Shown: in pieces, positions 8,514-18,246 of the stretch
Layout of the letters: the number at the start of each line of letters is the position of its first letter
How positions within the stretch are numbered: position 1 is the stretch's first letter
Assembly (NCBI GenBank): GCA_026983955.1
Contig: JALSTB010000112.1
Span: 1 to 45,808 of the forward strand
Direction: 5' to 3'
Origin: Melioribacteraceae bacterium
GTDB lineage: Bacteria > Bacteroidota > Ignavibacteria > Ignavibacteriales > Melioribacteraceae
DNA length: 45,808 nucleotides
Position numbers and translations under genes: made by a program
Notes under the pieces: model-generated
The model's database searches: none
What the model was told of the DNA's origin: nothing
Seen by the model: only the letters and a program-made list of their open reading frames with translations

Positions 8514-10037
8514 TTAATCCAACGGACCGATTTCTTTTTCCACTTCTTCCAGAATTTCACAAGATTTAACAACTTCTTTCATTTTGGTGTGGTCGTTGTA
8601 AAGCGGTCTGTCAACATCCAAGTGCTCGATGTATTTTCTTACGATTTCCTTGGCTTTCCTTACTCCTTTGCCCGGAGTGAATTCCCTGAAATCAAGAGCT
8701 TGGGCTGCGGCGATAAACTCGATTCCCAAAACACCGTATGCATTATCAAGAATTTGAGCGTTTTTAATTGCGGTGTTCATTCCCATCGAAACGAAATCTT
8801 CTTGATCGGCGGCGGCGGGTATGGATTGAATTGAAGCCGGTGTTGACAAAATTCTTTGTTCCACAATTAAAGAATCGGCGGTATATTGGCTTAACATTAA
8901 TCCTGAAAACATTCCAGCACCTTTTGTTAAAAATGCCGGCAAGCCCACATTTAATGCGGGGTTAAGCAATCTGTTTAATCTTCTTTCCGAGAGAACGCTG
9001 ACCATTGTGACTGCTGCTCCAACCATATCCATCGGTAGGGAAACAGGAGTACCTTGGAAATTAGCACCGGTCAGCGTTAATTTTTCGTCCGGGAAAAATA
9101 CGGGGTTATCGCCCACGCCGTTTAGTTCAGTTTCCACTTGGGTCTTAGCCCATGCAACCGCATCGCGTGCCGCACCAATTACTTGAGGGGTCGAACGCAT
9201 CGAATAAGCGTCTTGAACTTTCGTCTTAAATTTGCCGTTCAACAAATCACTTCCGGCGATACATTTCGCGATAGAGCGGGCGCTTTTTATTGCTCCGGTA
9301 AATCCCCGTGCTTCGTGCAATTTGGTATCGTATGGTTTCATGTTTGCCAGCAAGGCTTCCAGACTCATTGCTGCAGCGATTTCGGCTTGTTTCAACCACC
9401 GTTCTATATCGTACAAATGAATTGCACTCATTGCGGTGAGAACATTCGAGCCGTTAATTGTGGCTAGACCGTCCCGTGCTTCAAGTCCGGGAATTTTAAT
9501 TCCTGCCCGTTCGAATGCAACTTTGCCGGGCAGACGTTCGCCATTGTAAAAAGCCTCTCCTTCGCCCATCATTAAAAGGGCGATTTGTGACATGGGTGCA
9601 AGATCGCCACTGGCACCAACCGAACCTTTCTGACAAACGACGGGAGTTACTCCTTTATTCAGCATTTCCACAAGCGTTAATGTTATTTCAGGACGGCAGC
9701 CCGATTGCCCGTGTGCATGAACATTTATTCTGCCTGCCATTGCACCTCTGACATATTCCACCGGTGCAGGTTCGCCAATTCCCGCGGAATGATTATATAT
9801 CAAATATTTTTGAAACCGTTTTACTTGTTCGTCGTCCAGAACGATTTCGGAAAATTCACCAATCCCCGTATTAATGCCGTACATTATTTCACGGGCTTGA
9901 ATTTTTTCTTCGAGCATCAGTCTGCATTTCTTTATTCGCGCAAGTGCATCTTCCGAAAGTTCAACTTTTTCGTTGTATCGTGCAATTCTTACCAGTTTTT
10001 CTATTGTTAGTCCCGATCCGTCTAAAACGATCGCCAT
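8514..10037 (-). CDS. hutH: Aromatic amino acid ammonia-lyase, probably histidine ammonia-lyase
   Basis: A 507-residue enzyme that removes ammonia from an aromatic amino acid; histidine to urocanate is the best guess. The self-made MIO cofactor comes from A142-S143-G144 in GSVGASGDLAPMSQIALL. Other active-site positions are Y53 (MYGINTG), H83 (YNHSAG), Y278/R281 (DAYSMRSTPQ), N311 (GDNPVFF) and E413 (QEDFVSMG). Numbering matches the well-studied Pseudomonas enzyme almost exactly. However, it has NH rather than SH before the SAAG-like turn and QEDF where histidine lyases usually have QEDH, so phenylalanine or tyrosine is possible. A Shine-Dalgarno GGGAG precedes the ATG. No hutU, hutI or ftcD is present in the window. 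Confidence 0.85.
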   Translation of the reverse strand: MAIVLDGSGLTIEKLVRIARYNEKVELSEDALARIKKCRLMLEEKIQAREIMYGINTGIGEFSEIVLDDEQVKRFQKYLIYNHSAGIGEPAPVEYVRGAMAGRINVHAHGQSGCRPEITLTLVEMLNKGVTPVVCQKGSVGASGDLAPMSQIALLMMGEGEAFYNGERLPGKVAFERAGIKIPGLEARDGLATINGSNVLTAMSAIHLYDIERWLKQAEIAAAMSLEALLANMKPYDTKLHEARGFTGAIKSARSIAKCIAGSDLLNGKFKTKVQDAYSMRSTPQVIGAARDAVAWAKTQVETELNGVGDNPVFFPDEKLTLTGANFQGTPVSLPMDMVGAAVTMVSVLSERRLNRLLNPALNVGLPAFLTKGAGMFSGLMLSQYTADSLIVEQRILSTPASIQSIPAAADQEDFVSMGMNTAIKNAQILDNAYGVLGIEFIAAAQALDFREFTPGKGVRKAKEIVRKYIEHLDVDRPLYNDHTKMKEVVKSCEILEEVEKEIGPLD

Positions 10038-10070
10038 AATTTTCTCCCAAGTTTACTCAATTACTGAATT

Positions 10071-10078
10071 CAAAATTA
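10071..10078 (-). promoter_or_regulatory. Candidate -7 element for the ammonia-lyase gene
   Basis: The minus strand reads TAATTTTG, fitting TAnnTTTG, about 35 bases upstream of the lyase ATG within the 89-base gap after hflX. In AT-rich DNA such a match may be chance. Confidence 0.3.
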
Positions 10079-10126
10079 ACAATTCATTTAATCAATTCTA
10101 AAATTATTTTTCTGATTTAAAACAAG

Positions 10127-11389
10127 TTAATTTTTTACCAAACGTTTGATTTTATTATAATTTGCCACATTGGTTCTGAAGTGAATCGTACTTAGTTCAT
10201 CGTCATATTTTACCGAAAGAACATCCGCCATTGTGTGAATTTTTGCAATTAGTTCAGGTTTATTTATTGAAATTTTAATTTTATCCTCAACAAAATTTTT
10301 TTCGTAAAATTCTGCAAGCATTTTTTTCAGTTTGTTTATGTTCATTCCCCTTGCCGCTGAAATTACAATCGAATTTTGATATTTGTTCAATACGTATTCT
10401 ATTTGCCGTTTGTTTTCCAGCAGGTCAACTTTATTAAAAACTTTGATTTGATTTTTTTTATCGCAATTCAATTCTTTCAGAGTATCGTCCACAACTTTGA
10501 TATGATCTTCAAAAGCGGGATTGGAAATGTCTATAACATGCAAAATCAAACCGGCATCACGGACGACATTAAGCGTGCTTTTAAACGAAGCGACAAGATG
10601 ATGCGGAAGTTTGCGGATGAATCCCACAGTATCGCTTATTAATATTTTTTTATTTCTTCCGATATCAAGCGAGCGGGTGGTTGAATCCAAGGTTGCAAAA
10701 AGTTTGTCTTCCGTTAAAACACCGGCACCGGTTAGCAAATTCAACAAAGTCGATTTACCTGCATTGGTGTAACCTACGAGCGAAACTTTAAAAAATCCTT
10801 TCCGCGGATGACTTTTGGTGATTTGCTGCGATTCGATTTTTTTCAACTTTTCCTTCAGTTTGCTGATTCTGTTACGGATAAGCCGTCTGTCCGTTTCTAT
10901 TTGGGTTTCGCCGGGCCCTTTTGTACCAATTCCACCATATTGTTTGGAAAGATGCGTCCATGCCCGGGTTAACCGCGGAAGCATGTATTGTAATTGAGCC
11001 AATTCAACTTGCGTTTTAGCTTGATTGGTTTTCGCATGTGAAGCGAAAATATCCAAAATCAACCCGCTACGGTCTAAAATTTTCCTGTTTATTAATTTTT
11101 CCAAGTTGCGGACTTGCGTTGGGTTCAAATCTTCATCGAATATCACAAGCGAAATATCGTTAAGTTCAACCAGTTCGGCTATTTCTTCGGCTTTACCTTT
11201 GCCGATAAAGTAAGCCGGGTCAATCCGTTCACGCTCTTGAATGATTTTAATCAACGTATCGGCTCCGGCTGTTTTGGCAAGCATTTCCAGTTCGTTCAGA
11301 TGTTCTTCAGCAGTTTTTTTTGGAATCCTACGGTTTCTGATTCCGATTAATATTGCTTTTTCTATGTTTACGCTGTTTATCTCTTCCAT
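10127..11389 (-). CDS. hflX: Ribosome-associated GTPase HflX
   Basis: A 420-residue GTPase that binds the 50S subunit and rescues or splits stalled ribosomes under stress. The N-terminal HflX domain spans residues 1-180, including EERERIDPAYFIGKGKAEEI-like text and LDRSGLILDIFASHAKT. A glycine-rich linker follows (SKQYGGIGTKGPGETQIETD). The G domain has G1 GYTNAGKST, G3 DTVGFIRKLP, G4 NKVD and G5 ISAARG. The length is normal. I prefer ATG 11389, 10 bases after the BatA stop, to the TTG at 11416, which overlaps it. The tight spacing suggests co-transcription with the BatA/VWA gene. Confidence 0.93.
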   Translation of the reverse strand: MEEINSVNIEKAILIGIRNRRIPKKTAEEHLNELEMLAKTAGADTLIKIIQERERIDPAYFIGKGKAEEIAELVELNDISLVIFDEDLNPTQVRNLEKLINRKILDRSGLILDIFASHAKTNQAKTQVELAQLQYMLPRLTRAWTHLSKQYGGIGTKGPGETQIETDRRLIRNRISKLKEKLKKIESQQITKSHPRKGFFKVSLVGYTNAGKSTLLNLLTGAGVLTEDKLFATLDSTTRSLDIGRNKKILISDTVGFIRKLPHHLVASFKSTLNVVRDAGLILHVIDISNPAFEDHIKVVDDTLKELNCDKKNQIKVFNKVDLLENKRQIEYVLNKYQNSIVISAARGMNINKLKKMLAEFYEKNFVEDKIKISINKPELIAKIHTMADVLSVKYDDELSTIHFRTNVANYNKIKRLVKN

Positions 11390-11399
11390 GAACTTTGGG

Positions 11400-13490
11400 T
11401 CAGTTATTGCTTTCAACTGTTTCCATATCTTTTTTTGCGCTTTTGGAAATGAACATTTCCAGCAAAGCCAGTATCAATGCAATAATTAAAAAATATCTCC
11501 ACAGTTCGGTTCCGAACCGGGATTGATAAATTACATTTTTAAAATTGTCAGTCGGTTTTAGTTGAATGATTTTACCGTTAAAACCTGAATTACTCATTAA
11601 CGAATCGAATTCGTTTTCATTTATTTCCGTTAAATTTGATTCTTCGGGATTGAAATTTACCGCGTAAAAATCAATTAATTTGTTACCTGAGTAAAATTTA
11701 TACAACCCGGTTTTTTCCGTTTTATCGTAATTGAAATATCTTTGCGAATTACTTGCATCAAAATCAACAAACTCTTCCCCGCCGGGTTTAACTATCCGTA
11801 GTTGGGGAAGTTTCAATTTCCTTAAATCCAGTTGGATACTTTCCCCGGCTTTTAGGGTATTAATTTTCTGGTTTCCCGCTGCCAAATAATATACCAGTTT
11901 GTTCATTAAGGGAGCAAATATTCCTTTTAGAGGGAAGTCGCTCCATTTTAATACCGGTGCAACACCGAAGAACATCAATTTTCCTTTACCGGAATTAAAT
12001 TCACTCAGAAAAGCGGAATTATCGACAAGTTGAATTATATTTTTCCCTTTACCGCCGGGAAGCATTTTAATGTATTTGTAAATTAGCGGTGATTCCAATT
12101 TAGGCTTGAAATCTTTTCTGAACAAGTTTGTAAACACCGGGTGTTTTAAATTAATTTTATTGAAAATTAAAGGATCTTCTGTTTGATCCGCCAATTTTAC
12201 GGGCACCGGCAAGTCCAATTCCTTACAGAAGCGCTGAATTTCATTTAAGTTCGAATTGGAGCCGGGCATAAAAATCACGTTTCCTCCGCCGGATAAAAAA
12301 TCTTTCAACAGAGCGTAATTGTTGGGCGGAACCCCCGTTAACAAAACCACGTCGTAATTTGTAAAATTTACGGATGCCAAACCGTTAATATTTATTTTTT
12401 TTAATATAACCGAAGGGGCAATTTGCGGAGCCAATGCCAAATCGATGAACTTTGTATCTCCGGTGTTACCGGCTGCCAAGAGAACTTTTATTTTTTCCGG
12501 AACATAAATTCCCAAATACATTTTATTGTCGTTCAAAATATCATCATCATCAAGCTCGGCCGAGATTTCCAAAAGTCCTTGCTCTTTGAGTGTTGTGGTT
12601 AAAATATACGATTTGGTTTCACCCGCATTCAATTTAATTCCCGCATGTGCCCGGCGTTTCCCGTTAATGAACAACGTTACCGTAGCGTTATTAATGATAT
12701 TGGCGGAGTTGTTTTTAACCGTCACCGTAAATTCGACCGGTTTGTTCAATTCGAATATCTGATTATTAACGTTAAAGTTTGTAATAGTAAGATTTGAAAC
12801 ATTGCCCGGGTGAAAGCCGATTTTATATAAACGCACCCCGTCAAGATTTTTATATTCAGGTATTTGTCCGGACTGTTTACCAAAGTAATTAATCTTTTGA
12901 AAATCGGAAAGGAAATAAATTTCTTTATTAAAATTACCTGTTTTATCCAATTGCTTAAATACATCGATTAGAACCGGGATGTGTTGTGTTGTTACACCGG
13001 AGATTCCGGTGTTTTTTATTTGTTTAACAACGGTTGAAAAATCGGTTGTAAATTTTTCATTTCCATTTTGTTTTGAAGAGGTAAACGTTACCGAAATTTC
13101 ATCGCCGTCTTGTAGATTATTAATTAATTTCCGGGTTATTGATTTTGCCTGGTTAAAAAATGCACCTTGTTCATCAATTACGCTCATACTAAAGGAATTG
13201 TCTAGAACAAAAACAGCCGATGTTTTTGCAGCCGAGCTGCCGAACGAAACACTTTTAACGGTGGGGCGTGCAAAAGCCATAACCAGCAATGCGATAATTG
13301 ATACTCTGAGGAAAAGCAGAAGCCATTGTTTCAGTCTTATTTTTCTTACTTTACTCTTTTGAAGTTCTTTAAGAAAAGCTAGCGTGCTGAACTCAACTTT
13401 TTTTAATCTTTTAAGATTTAATAAATGAATTAAAACCGGAATTGCAGCGGCAAGCATTCCGATTAGTACAGCGGGATTTAAAAATACCAT
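11400..13490 (-). CDS. BatA/VWA-domain membrane protein
   Basis: A 696-residue membrane protein. The N-terminus is a BatA domain: NPAVLIGMLAAAIPVLIHLL, then FSTLAFLKEL, then a second membrane helix LLLFLRVSIIALLVMAFARP. A von Willebrand A domain follows, with the metal-binding motif DNSFS in FVLDNSFSMSV. The middle has a CARDB-like beta domain (EFTVTVKNNSANIINNATVT) and a glutamine-amidotransferase-like part. A C-terminal helix (FLIIALILALLEMF) anchors the end, leaving most of the protein in the periplasm. Related Bat proteins are linked to aerotolerance and MoxR ATPases, but no moxR or other bat gene is adjacent. The exact role is unknown. Confidence 0.88.
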   Translation of the reverse strand: MVFLNPAVLIGMLAAAIPVLIHLLNLKRLKKVEFSTLAFLKELQKSKVRKIRLKQWLLLFLRVSIIALLVMAFARPTVKSVSFGSSAAKTSAVFVLDNSFSMSVIDEQGAFFNQAKSITRKLINNLQDGDEISVTFTSSKQNGNEKFTTDFSTVVKQIKNTGISGVTTQHIPVLIDVFKQLDKTGNFNKEIYFLSDFQKINYFGKQSGQIPEYKNLDGVRLYKIGFHPGNVSNLTITNFNVNNQIFELNKPVEFTVTVKNNSANIINNATVTLFINGKRRAHAGIKLNAGETKSYILTTTLKEQGLLEISAELDDDDILNDNKMYLGIYVPEKIKVLLAAGNTGDTKFIDLALAPQIAPSVILKKININGLASVNFTNYDVVLLTGVPPNNYALLKDFLSGGGNVIFMPGSNSNLNEIQRFCKELDLPVPVKLADQTEDPLIFNKINLKHPVFTNLFRKDFKPKLESPLIYKYIKMLPGGKGKNIIQLVDNSAFLSEFNSGKGKLMFFGVAPVLKWSDFPLKGIFAPLMNKLVYYLAAGNQKINTLKAGESIQLDLRKLKLPQLRIVKPGGEEFVDFDASNSQRYFNYDKTEKTGLYKFYSGNKLIDFYAVNFNPEESNLTEINENEFDSLMSNSGFNGKIIQLKPTDNFKNVIYQSRFGTELWRYFLIIALILALLEMFISKSAKKDMETVESNN

Positions 13491-13603
13491 AAAAATTAAA
13501 CCTTGATTAATCTACTCATCTGACTTCCCACAGAAAACAATGGTTCCAGGGCAAAAATACTAAAATTGCCGATTAATTATTGAAGGATAAATTTTTTGAA
13601 AAT

Positions 13604-13641
13604 ATAAAAAAGCCCCTTCCGCATAAAACGGAAGAGGCGGT
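13604..13641 (-). terminator. Rho-independent terminator after the TonB receptor gene
   Basis: The minus strand reads CCTCTTCCG, a 7-base loop, CGGAAGGGG, then CTTTTTTATA. The arms pair with one G-T wobble. The hairpin is about 20 bases past the receptor stop. Confidence 0.85.
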
Positions 13642-13660
13642 AAAAGGAGGTTAAAATGAA

Positions 13661-16600
13661 CTATTCGAAGAAATAACGCAATCCCAATTGCATTTGCCAA
13701 CGGGAGAAAATACTTGGGTCGTCAACGAATGTTTGAGGTGCAGCGTTTCTGAAATTGAATACCGGTGCACCGTCGGGGATATTGTTATTCGGGTCTTCAT
13801 CGAATCTGGTCAATTCAAGAGGTGACGTGGCTGCGGAGTTTGCCACTTTTCGTACACCCCAGTTTGAGTTGAGCAAGTTCGGTACGTTCAAAATATCCAA
13901 ACTCAATTGGAAAGTATGTTTTTTGTTACCCATATTGAACGAGAAATCTTGCAGGATTCTCAAATCGATATTGAAGTACCAAGGATTGACCAAGCCGAAT
14001 CTTTCGGCAATTTGTCCTCTGTGTGTGCTCAAATAGTCATCTTGCTCGATAAAAGCGTTAAAATTGTTCCATTGTTCTTCCGCCGTAACGGTCTTACCGT
14101 TCTCATCGGTGTAAGGATCGAAAAAGATTTCGTTTTTGTTGGCTGGAATGTAAATCAAATCGTTTCCGCCTTGACCGTCGCCGTTAACATCGCCGGAATA
14201 AGTGAATGAATATCTGTTTCCGCCGGCGCCGGCAAAACGGTTACCTTCGCCCGCTTCGAAGAACAGACCGAAACTGGTTGCGAAAGTTTCGTTCCATACA
14301 TGGCGGTAAGTTGCCGATGCAATTATTCTGTGGCGTTGTCCGAATTCGGAGTAGCTTAATTCAGGTTTGTTCGGATCGCCTTTAACGGGGTTACCCGACC
14401 AAAGCACGCTTGCAATCTCCGTCGATTTCATCAAGTTTTTAGCTTCGGTAAAACTGTATGCAATTGTTGCATTCAATCCGAAATCGAAGTTCTTTCTTAA
14501 TTGAGCGGTAAAGTTTATGTGGTAACCTTGGTTGGAGTTATCAATTACATAAACGCCCGCTCCGCCGTCCGGATTAAGTTCATATCCGTTTGCATCGGAG
14601 AAGTAGGGTCTGCCGTCAATCGGCAAGTATCTTACCGGAGCTTTCAAATCGGCATTCCGTACATAAATTGCATTAATATCTTTTCCGTAAATGAATTCGA
14701 GTGTTCCCAACCATCCGTGCGGCAATTTTTGGTCGATTGCCAAGTTGGTCGTCCAAACTTGCGGCCATTTGAAATCTTCCGTCATTGCATTCAAGTCGAA
14801 TGATTGTTGAAGAATGGAATTTTTTCCGGTTTCGATTTTTTCACCTGTGGGATTAAACGGACCCCAAATATTCGGATTGGCGCCGGGGTTTGAAATTACA
14901 TTTCCAACCCAAACGAAAGGAATTCTTCCGGTAAAGATTCCCGTACCACCGCGCAATTGGGTTGAACGGTCGCCGGTTACATCATAGTTGAATCCGATTC
15001 TCGGTGAGAACAACGGTTGAAGTCCAGCCAATTTACTTTGGTCAACCGTTTCGGGTTGATCGTTTTCGTCCAGTAGTGTTAATGACCTGGAGAACGGATT
15101 ATCGACCGGTTTTGTGAAGTACATCGGCATATCAACTCTGAGTCCGAAAGTCAAACTCAATCTTTCGGTGGCAAGATATTCGTCTTGCGCATAAAACGAG
15201 AGTTGGCCTACATCAATATTTTCACCTTTGTACGGACCGCTCCCGATCATTCCTCTAAAATTAATCGGGTTGGCCGGATCTGTTGCCGCAAAGAATTCGG
15301 CTAACGACGGGAACATACTACCGTTCGGAATTCCGTCGCCTTCGAAATCCAAGAAATACGGCAGCATAAACAGTCCGTGGCGGAAAATGTTAAACGAGTT
15401 GAAGAAACTGAAATATTCAAAAGTAGAACCGACGGTAAATACATGTTTTCCGTAATAATAGCTGAAGTTATCCGTCACTTGTACAACATCTTGATCGAGA
15501 ATATTGTGGATGGAAAATGGTTCGTGTCCGAGTGTTGTATAGGTTACGCCGTTTTCCGCGATGTCGATCGTCGGGAAAGGTTCGCTGAACGGATCGCGGT
15601 AATCCCTGAACCTGTTATAACTTGCGAAAAACCGGTTTGCAAACGAAGATGAACGGCTGTTCAATTCAAGTGCGAATGAATTCAATCTGTTGTTGATTCT
15701 GTACCCCGCATTTCTAAACGGCAAGCTGTTTTCGTTCGGTCCTCGACCTGTGTTATTTGGACTCAAAACAAACGGATGCGGAGGAAGTTGACGCCTTGCA
15801 TCCAATCTGTTATAGCGGAAAGTCAGGTTATTATTTTCATTAATATTCCAGTCCAATTTGATCAAAAGTTTTTCATTATCGGTAGAATGAATATAACCTT
15901 CGTAGGGACCGGTATCGTAGTTGTAAACTTCTTTCATCCTTTGGCGGATGGAATCCATTGTTTGCGCCCGCACTCTCGATTCACCGAATACAACGTTTCC
16001 GTCTCTGTCGGCAATGAAGTTGGTGCCCGGGTCATCCCTTCTTTCCAATTCACCGTTAACGAAGAAAAACAATTTGTTCGGAATAATCGGTCCGCTAACG
16101 GAAACACCGGATTGATTAAACGAAAGCGAAGGATTTGCAATTACTTGATTGCCACTAACGGTATTTCCCATTAAGCTTTCGTTTCTCATATAACTGTAAA
16201 TGGAAGCTTTGAAGGTATTGGTACCGCTTTTTGTAACGGTATTGATTCCCGCGCCGGTAAATCCACCTTCACGAACATCAAAGGGGGCAACGGAAACCGT
16301 TACTTGCTCAACTGCATCGTAGGGAACAGGCTCTGCGTTTGCTTGACCTCCGGGAGCCGGATCGTCCAATCCGAACGGATTGTTAAAGTATGAACCGTCC
16401 AACGAAATATTATTGAACAACCAGTTCTTCCCGGCAAAACTGAAATTGCCGTCGCTTCTGGGGTCCATTCGGGTTAAATCCCTTGTACTTCTTTTAATTG
16501 AAGGCATAACTTTAACTTCATCGGGATTAATGTAGGTTGCAGCTCCGGTTCTGTTTCCGTTCAATACTTCATCGGCTTGAGCCGTAACTTGAACTTCACC

Positions 16601-16951
16601 CAGTTCAACCGACGATGATTTCAATTTGAAATCCAAACGTAATTTTTGTCCTAACTTCAAATAAATATTTTTCTGGGATTCTTTAACATATCCTACATAA
16701 GAAACCGTAACGGTGTACGGTCCGCCGATTTTCAAGTTCGGCAGGTTATACAATCCGTTTGTTCTTGTGGATGCTCCGTATTGGGTGCCGCTAGGTTCAT
16801 GCACCGCTACCACATTTGCCCCGGGAAGAGGATTACCGTCGGCATCGGTTACAATTCCGTTAATCGATGCGGTTGTTAATCCTTGTCCAAACGAAATGGA
16901 GAAGTAACCGCTGAGAAGTAGAATAGAAAGGTATAGTTGGATTTTTCTCAT
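13661..16951 (-). CDS. TonB-dependent outer-membrane receptor with carboxypeptidase-regulatory domain
   Basis: A 1096-residue outer-membrane protein. Residues 1-22 are a signal peptide ending SISFGQ. Residues about 28-115 form a carboxypeptidase-regulatory-like beta-sandwich (INGIVTDADGNPLPGANVVA, YNLPNLKIGGPYTVTVSYVG). A plug domain follows (MDPRSDGNFSFAGKNWLFNN, VEQVTVSVAPFDVREGGFTG), then a long beta-barrel ending LGLRYFFE. The layout is like Oar-type receptors. Such proteins import large substrates using TonB energy or act in secretion and adhesion; there is no SusD partner, so the substrate is open. AAGGAG precedes the ATG. It has its own terminator and a 164-base gap upstream, suggesting a single-gene unit. 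Confidence 0.92.
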   Translation of the reverse strand: MRKIQLYLSILLLSGYFSISFGQGLTTASINGIVTDADGNPLPGANVVAVHEPSGTQYGASTRTNGLYNLPNLKIGGPYTVTVSYVGYVKESQKNIYLKLGQKLRLDFKLKSSSVELGEVQVTAQADEVLNGNRTGAATYINPDEVKVMPSIKRSTRDLTRMDPRSDGNFSFAGKNWLFNNISLDGSYFNNPFGLDDPAPGGQANAEPVPYDAVEQVTVSVAPFDVREGGFTGAGINTVTKSGTNTFKASIYSYMRNESLMGNTVSGNQVIANPSLSFNQSGVSVSGPIIPNKLFFFVNGELERRDDPGTNFIADRDGNVVFGESRVRAQTMDSIRQRMKEVYNYDTGPYEGYIHSTDNEKLLIKLDWNINENNNLTFRYNRLDARRQLPPHPFVLSPNNTGRGPNENSLPFRNAGYRINNRLNSFALELNSRSSSFANRFFASYNRFRDYRDPFSEPFPTIDIAENGVTYTTLGHEPFSIHNILDQDVVQVTDNFSYYYGKHVFTVGSTFEYFSFFNSFNIFRHGLFMLPYFLDFEGDGIPNGSMFPSLAEFFAATDPANPINFRGMIGSGPYKGENIDVGQLSFYAQDEYLATERLSLTFGLRVDMPMYFTKPVDNPFSRSLTLLDENDQPETVDQSKLAGLQPLFSPRIGFNYDVTGDRSTQLRGGTGIFTGRIPFVWVGNVISNPGANPNIWGPFNPTGEKIETGKNSILQQSFDLNAMTEDFKWPQVWTTNLAIDQKLPHGWLGTLEFIYGKDINAIYVRNADLKAPVRYLPIDGRPYFSDANGYELNPDGGAGVYVIDNSNQGYHINFTAQLRKNFDFGLNATIAYSFTEAKNLMKSTEIASVLWSGNPVKGDPNKPELSYSEFGQRHRIIASATYRHVWNETFATSFGLFFEAGEGNRFAGAGGNRYSFTYSGDVNGDGQGGNDLIYIPANKNEIFFDPYTDENGKTVTAEEQWNNFNAFIEQDDYLSTHRGQIAERFGLVNPWYFNIDLRILQDFSFNMGNKKHTFQLSLDILNVPNLLNSNWGVRKVANSAATSPLELTRFDEDPNNNIPDGAPVFNFRNAAPQTFVDDPSIFSRWQMQLGLRYFFE

Positions 16952-17115
16952 GTGAACTCCTTATTGTTGATTAGTTAATTATGAATTTATTTTGAAACCT
17001 TTTGAGGAATCCCTTGGGGAGGAATTCTACAAAAATCTTAAAAGAATTTTCAGTCTGATTTTCAATATAATAATTTTAGGGTGAAAAATGCCAACAAGAA
17101 ATTGTAACAAAATTT

Positions 17116-18246
17116 CTATTTTTTCACATTTCGCCGGTTCAAAGATTTTTTGTAGAAGTCAATCAAATTACTTATCAATTTTTTAATTTCGAATTTTTCA
17201 CGCGCCCGTTTTATTGCTGCTTTCCCGAACGTCTTCCTGAGTTCAGGCGAACGGATGAGTTGTTCAAGCTTTCTACTTAAATCCGGAGCATCTTTTGTTT
17301 TAAACAAAAGTGATGTTTCACCGTCGACGGCAATATCCAAAATCCCGTTTGAATCGGAACATACGGAAGGAACGCCCATTGCCATTGCTTCAATCAATGC
17401 AATACCGAAAGCTTCGGAGTGCGAAGGAAAGACAAAAATGTCCATTGCCGCAAGCAAACGGGGAATGTCTTCCCGGTATCCGGTAAAAATTACTTTATCC
17501 GTCAAATTCAATTCATCCGCCAAGTTTTTGATTTTACGTTCGTAATTTTGTTCTCCTCTACTTGCTTCTCCGACAATTATAAATTTAAGATTTGAATATT
17601 TTTGAATTAAATTATTGGCAGCTTCCAAAAACTCTTCGTGACCCTTTCCCCAAGTAAAGCGGGCAATCATTCCGGTTAATATTTCTTGTTCACCAATTCC
17701 GAATTCTTCACGGATTTTTTTACCGCCGGCATTTTCGGGATTCAGTTTTTCCGTATCAATTCCGTTGTATAAAATTTCTATTTTATCTTCCGTCAAGGGT
17801 GTGGTTTCAACTAAATTCCGTTTGACAATCGAACTTATTGCAAAGGCAGTGTTTATGCGGTTGTACAAAAATTTATGGAGTAAATCTTTTTTTCGAATGA
17901 ACGAACCGACATGCTTGGTGAAAAAGAGCGGTGTTTTCAAACCGTAAATTTCCAGAGCCGGTACAATCAACCATAAGTCTTTGGAAGCATGAGTGTGAAT
18001 AACATCGAAATTTTCTTTCTTCAAAAAACCGCCAAGTTTGAGAATTTTAAAAGGATGGAAATAGCCTTCGGCTTTTACCGTTTTAACATTCAAGCCGGCT
18101 TTGGTTGCCTTCCCGTAAATTTTGGAATCCGGATAACAAAGAAGTGTTACATTGTGCCCAAGCTCAGTTAATTCATTTGCAGTTGTAACCGTGTACATTT
18201 CCATTCCACCCCAACTTTTGGAAAGACACGATTGTAAAATTTTCAT
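17116..18246 (-). CDS. Family 4 glycosyltransferase
   Basis: A 376-residue GT-B glycosyltransferase. The N-terminal domain has SKSWGGMEMYTVTTANELTELGH and VIHTHASKDLW. The C-terminal domain begins with ILTGMIARFTWGKGHEEFLE and LKFIIVGEASRGE. The EX7E motif lies in SHSEAFGIALIEAMAMGVPS, which binds the nucleotide-sugar. It probably adds a sugar to a cell-envelope polysaccharide or lipid. Its ATG overlaps the stop of the SpoIID/LytB gene by four bases (ATGA), so the two are translationally coupled, tying this transferase to envelope work. The acceptor is unknown. Confidence 0.9.
   Translation of the reverse strand: MKILQSCLSKSWGGMEMYTVTTANELTELGHNVTLLCYPDSKIYGKATKAGLNVKTVKAEGYFHPFKILKLGGFLKKENFDVIHTHASKDLWLIVPALEIYGLKTPLFFTKHVGSFIRKKDLLHKFLYNRINTAFAISSIVKRNLVETTPLTEDKIEILYNGIDTEKLNPENAGGKKIREEFGIGEQEILTGMIARFTWGKGHEEFLEAANNLIQKYSNLKFIIVGEASRGEQNYERKIKNLADELNLTDKVIFTGYREDIPRLLAAMDIFVFPSHSEAFGIALIEAMAMGVPSVCSDSNGILDIAVDGETSLLFKTKDAPDLSRKLEQLIRSPELRKTFGKAAIKRAREKFEIKKLISNLIDFYKKSLNRRNVKK

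Noticed and set aside
9705-10010. Open frame of 101 codons on the plus strand within the ammonia-lyase gene
   Set aside because: It is antisense to a strongly conserved enzyme, has no recognisable domain, and its composition is explained by the codon bias of the real gene.
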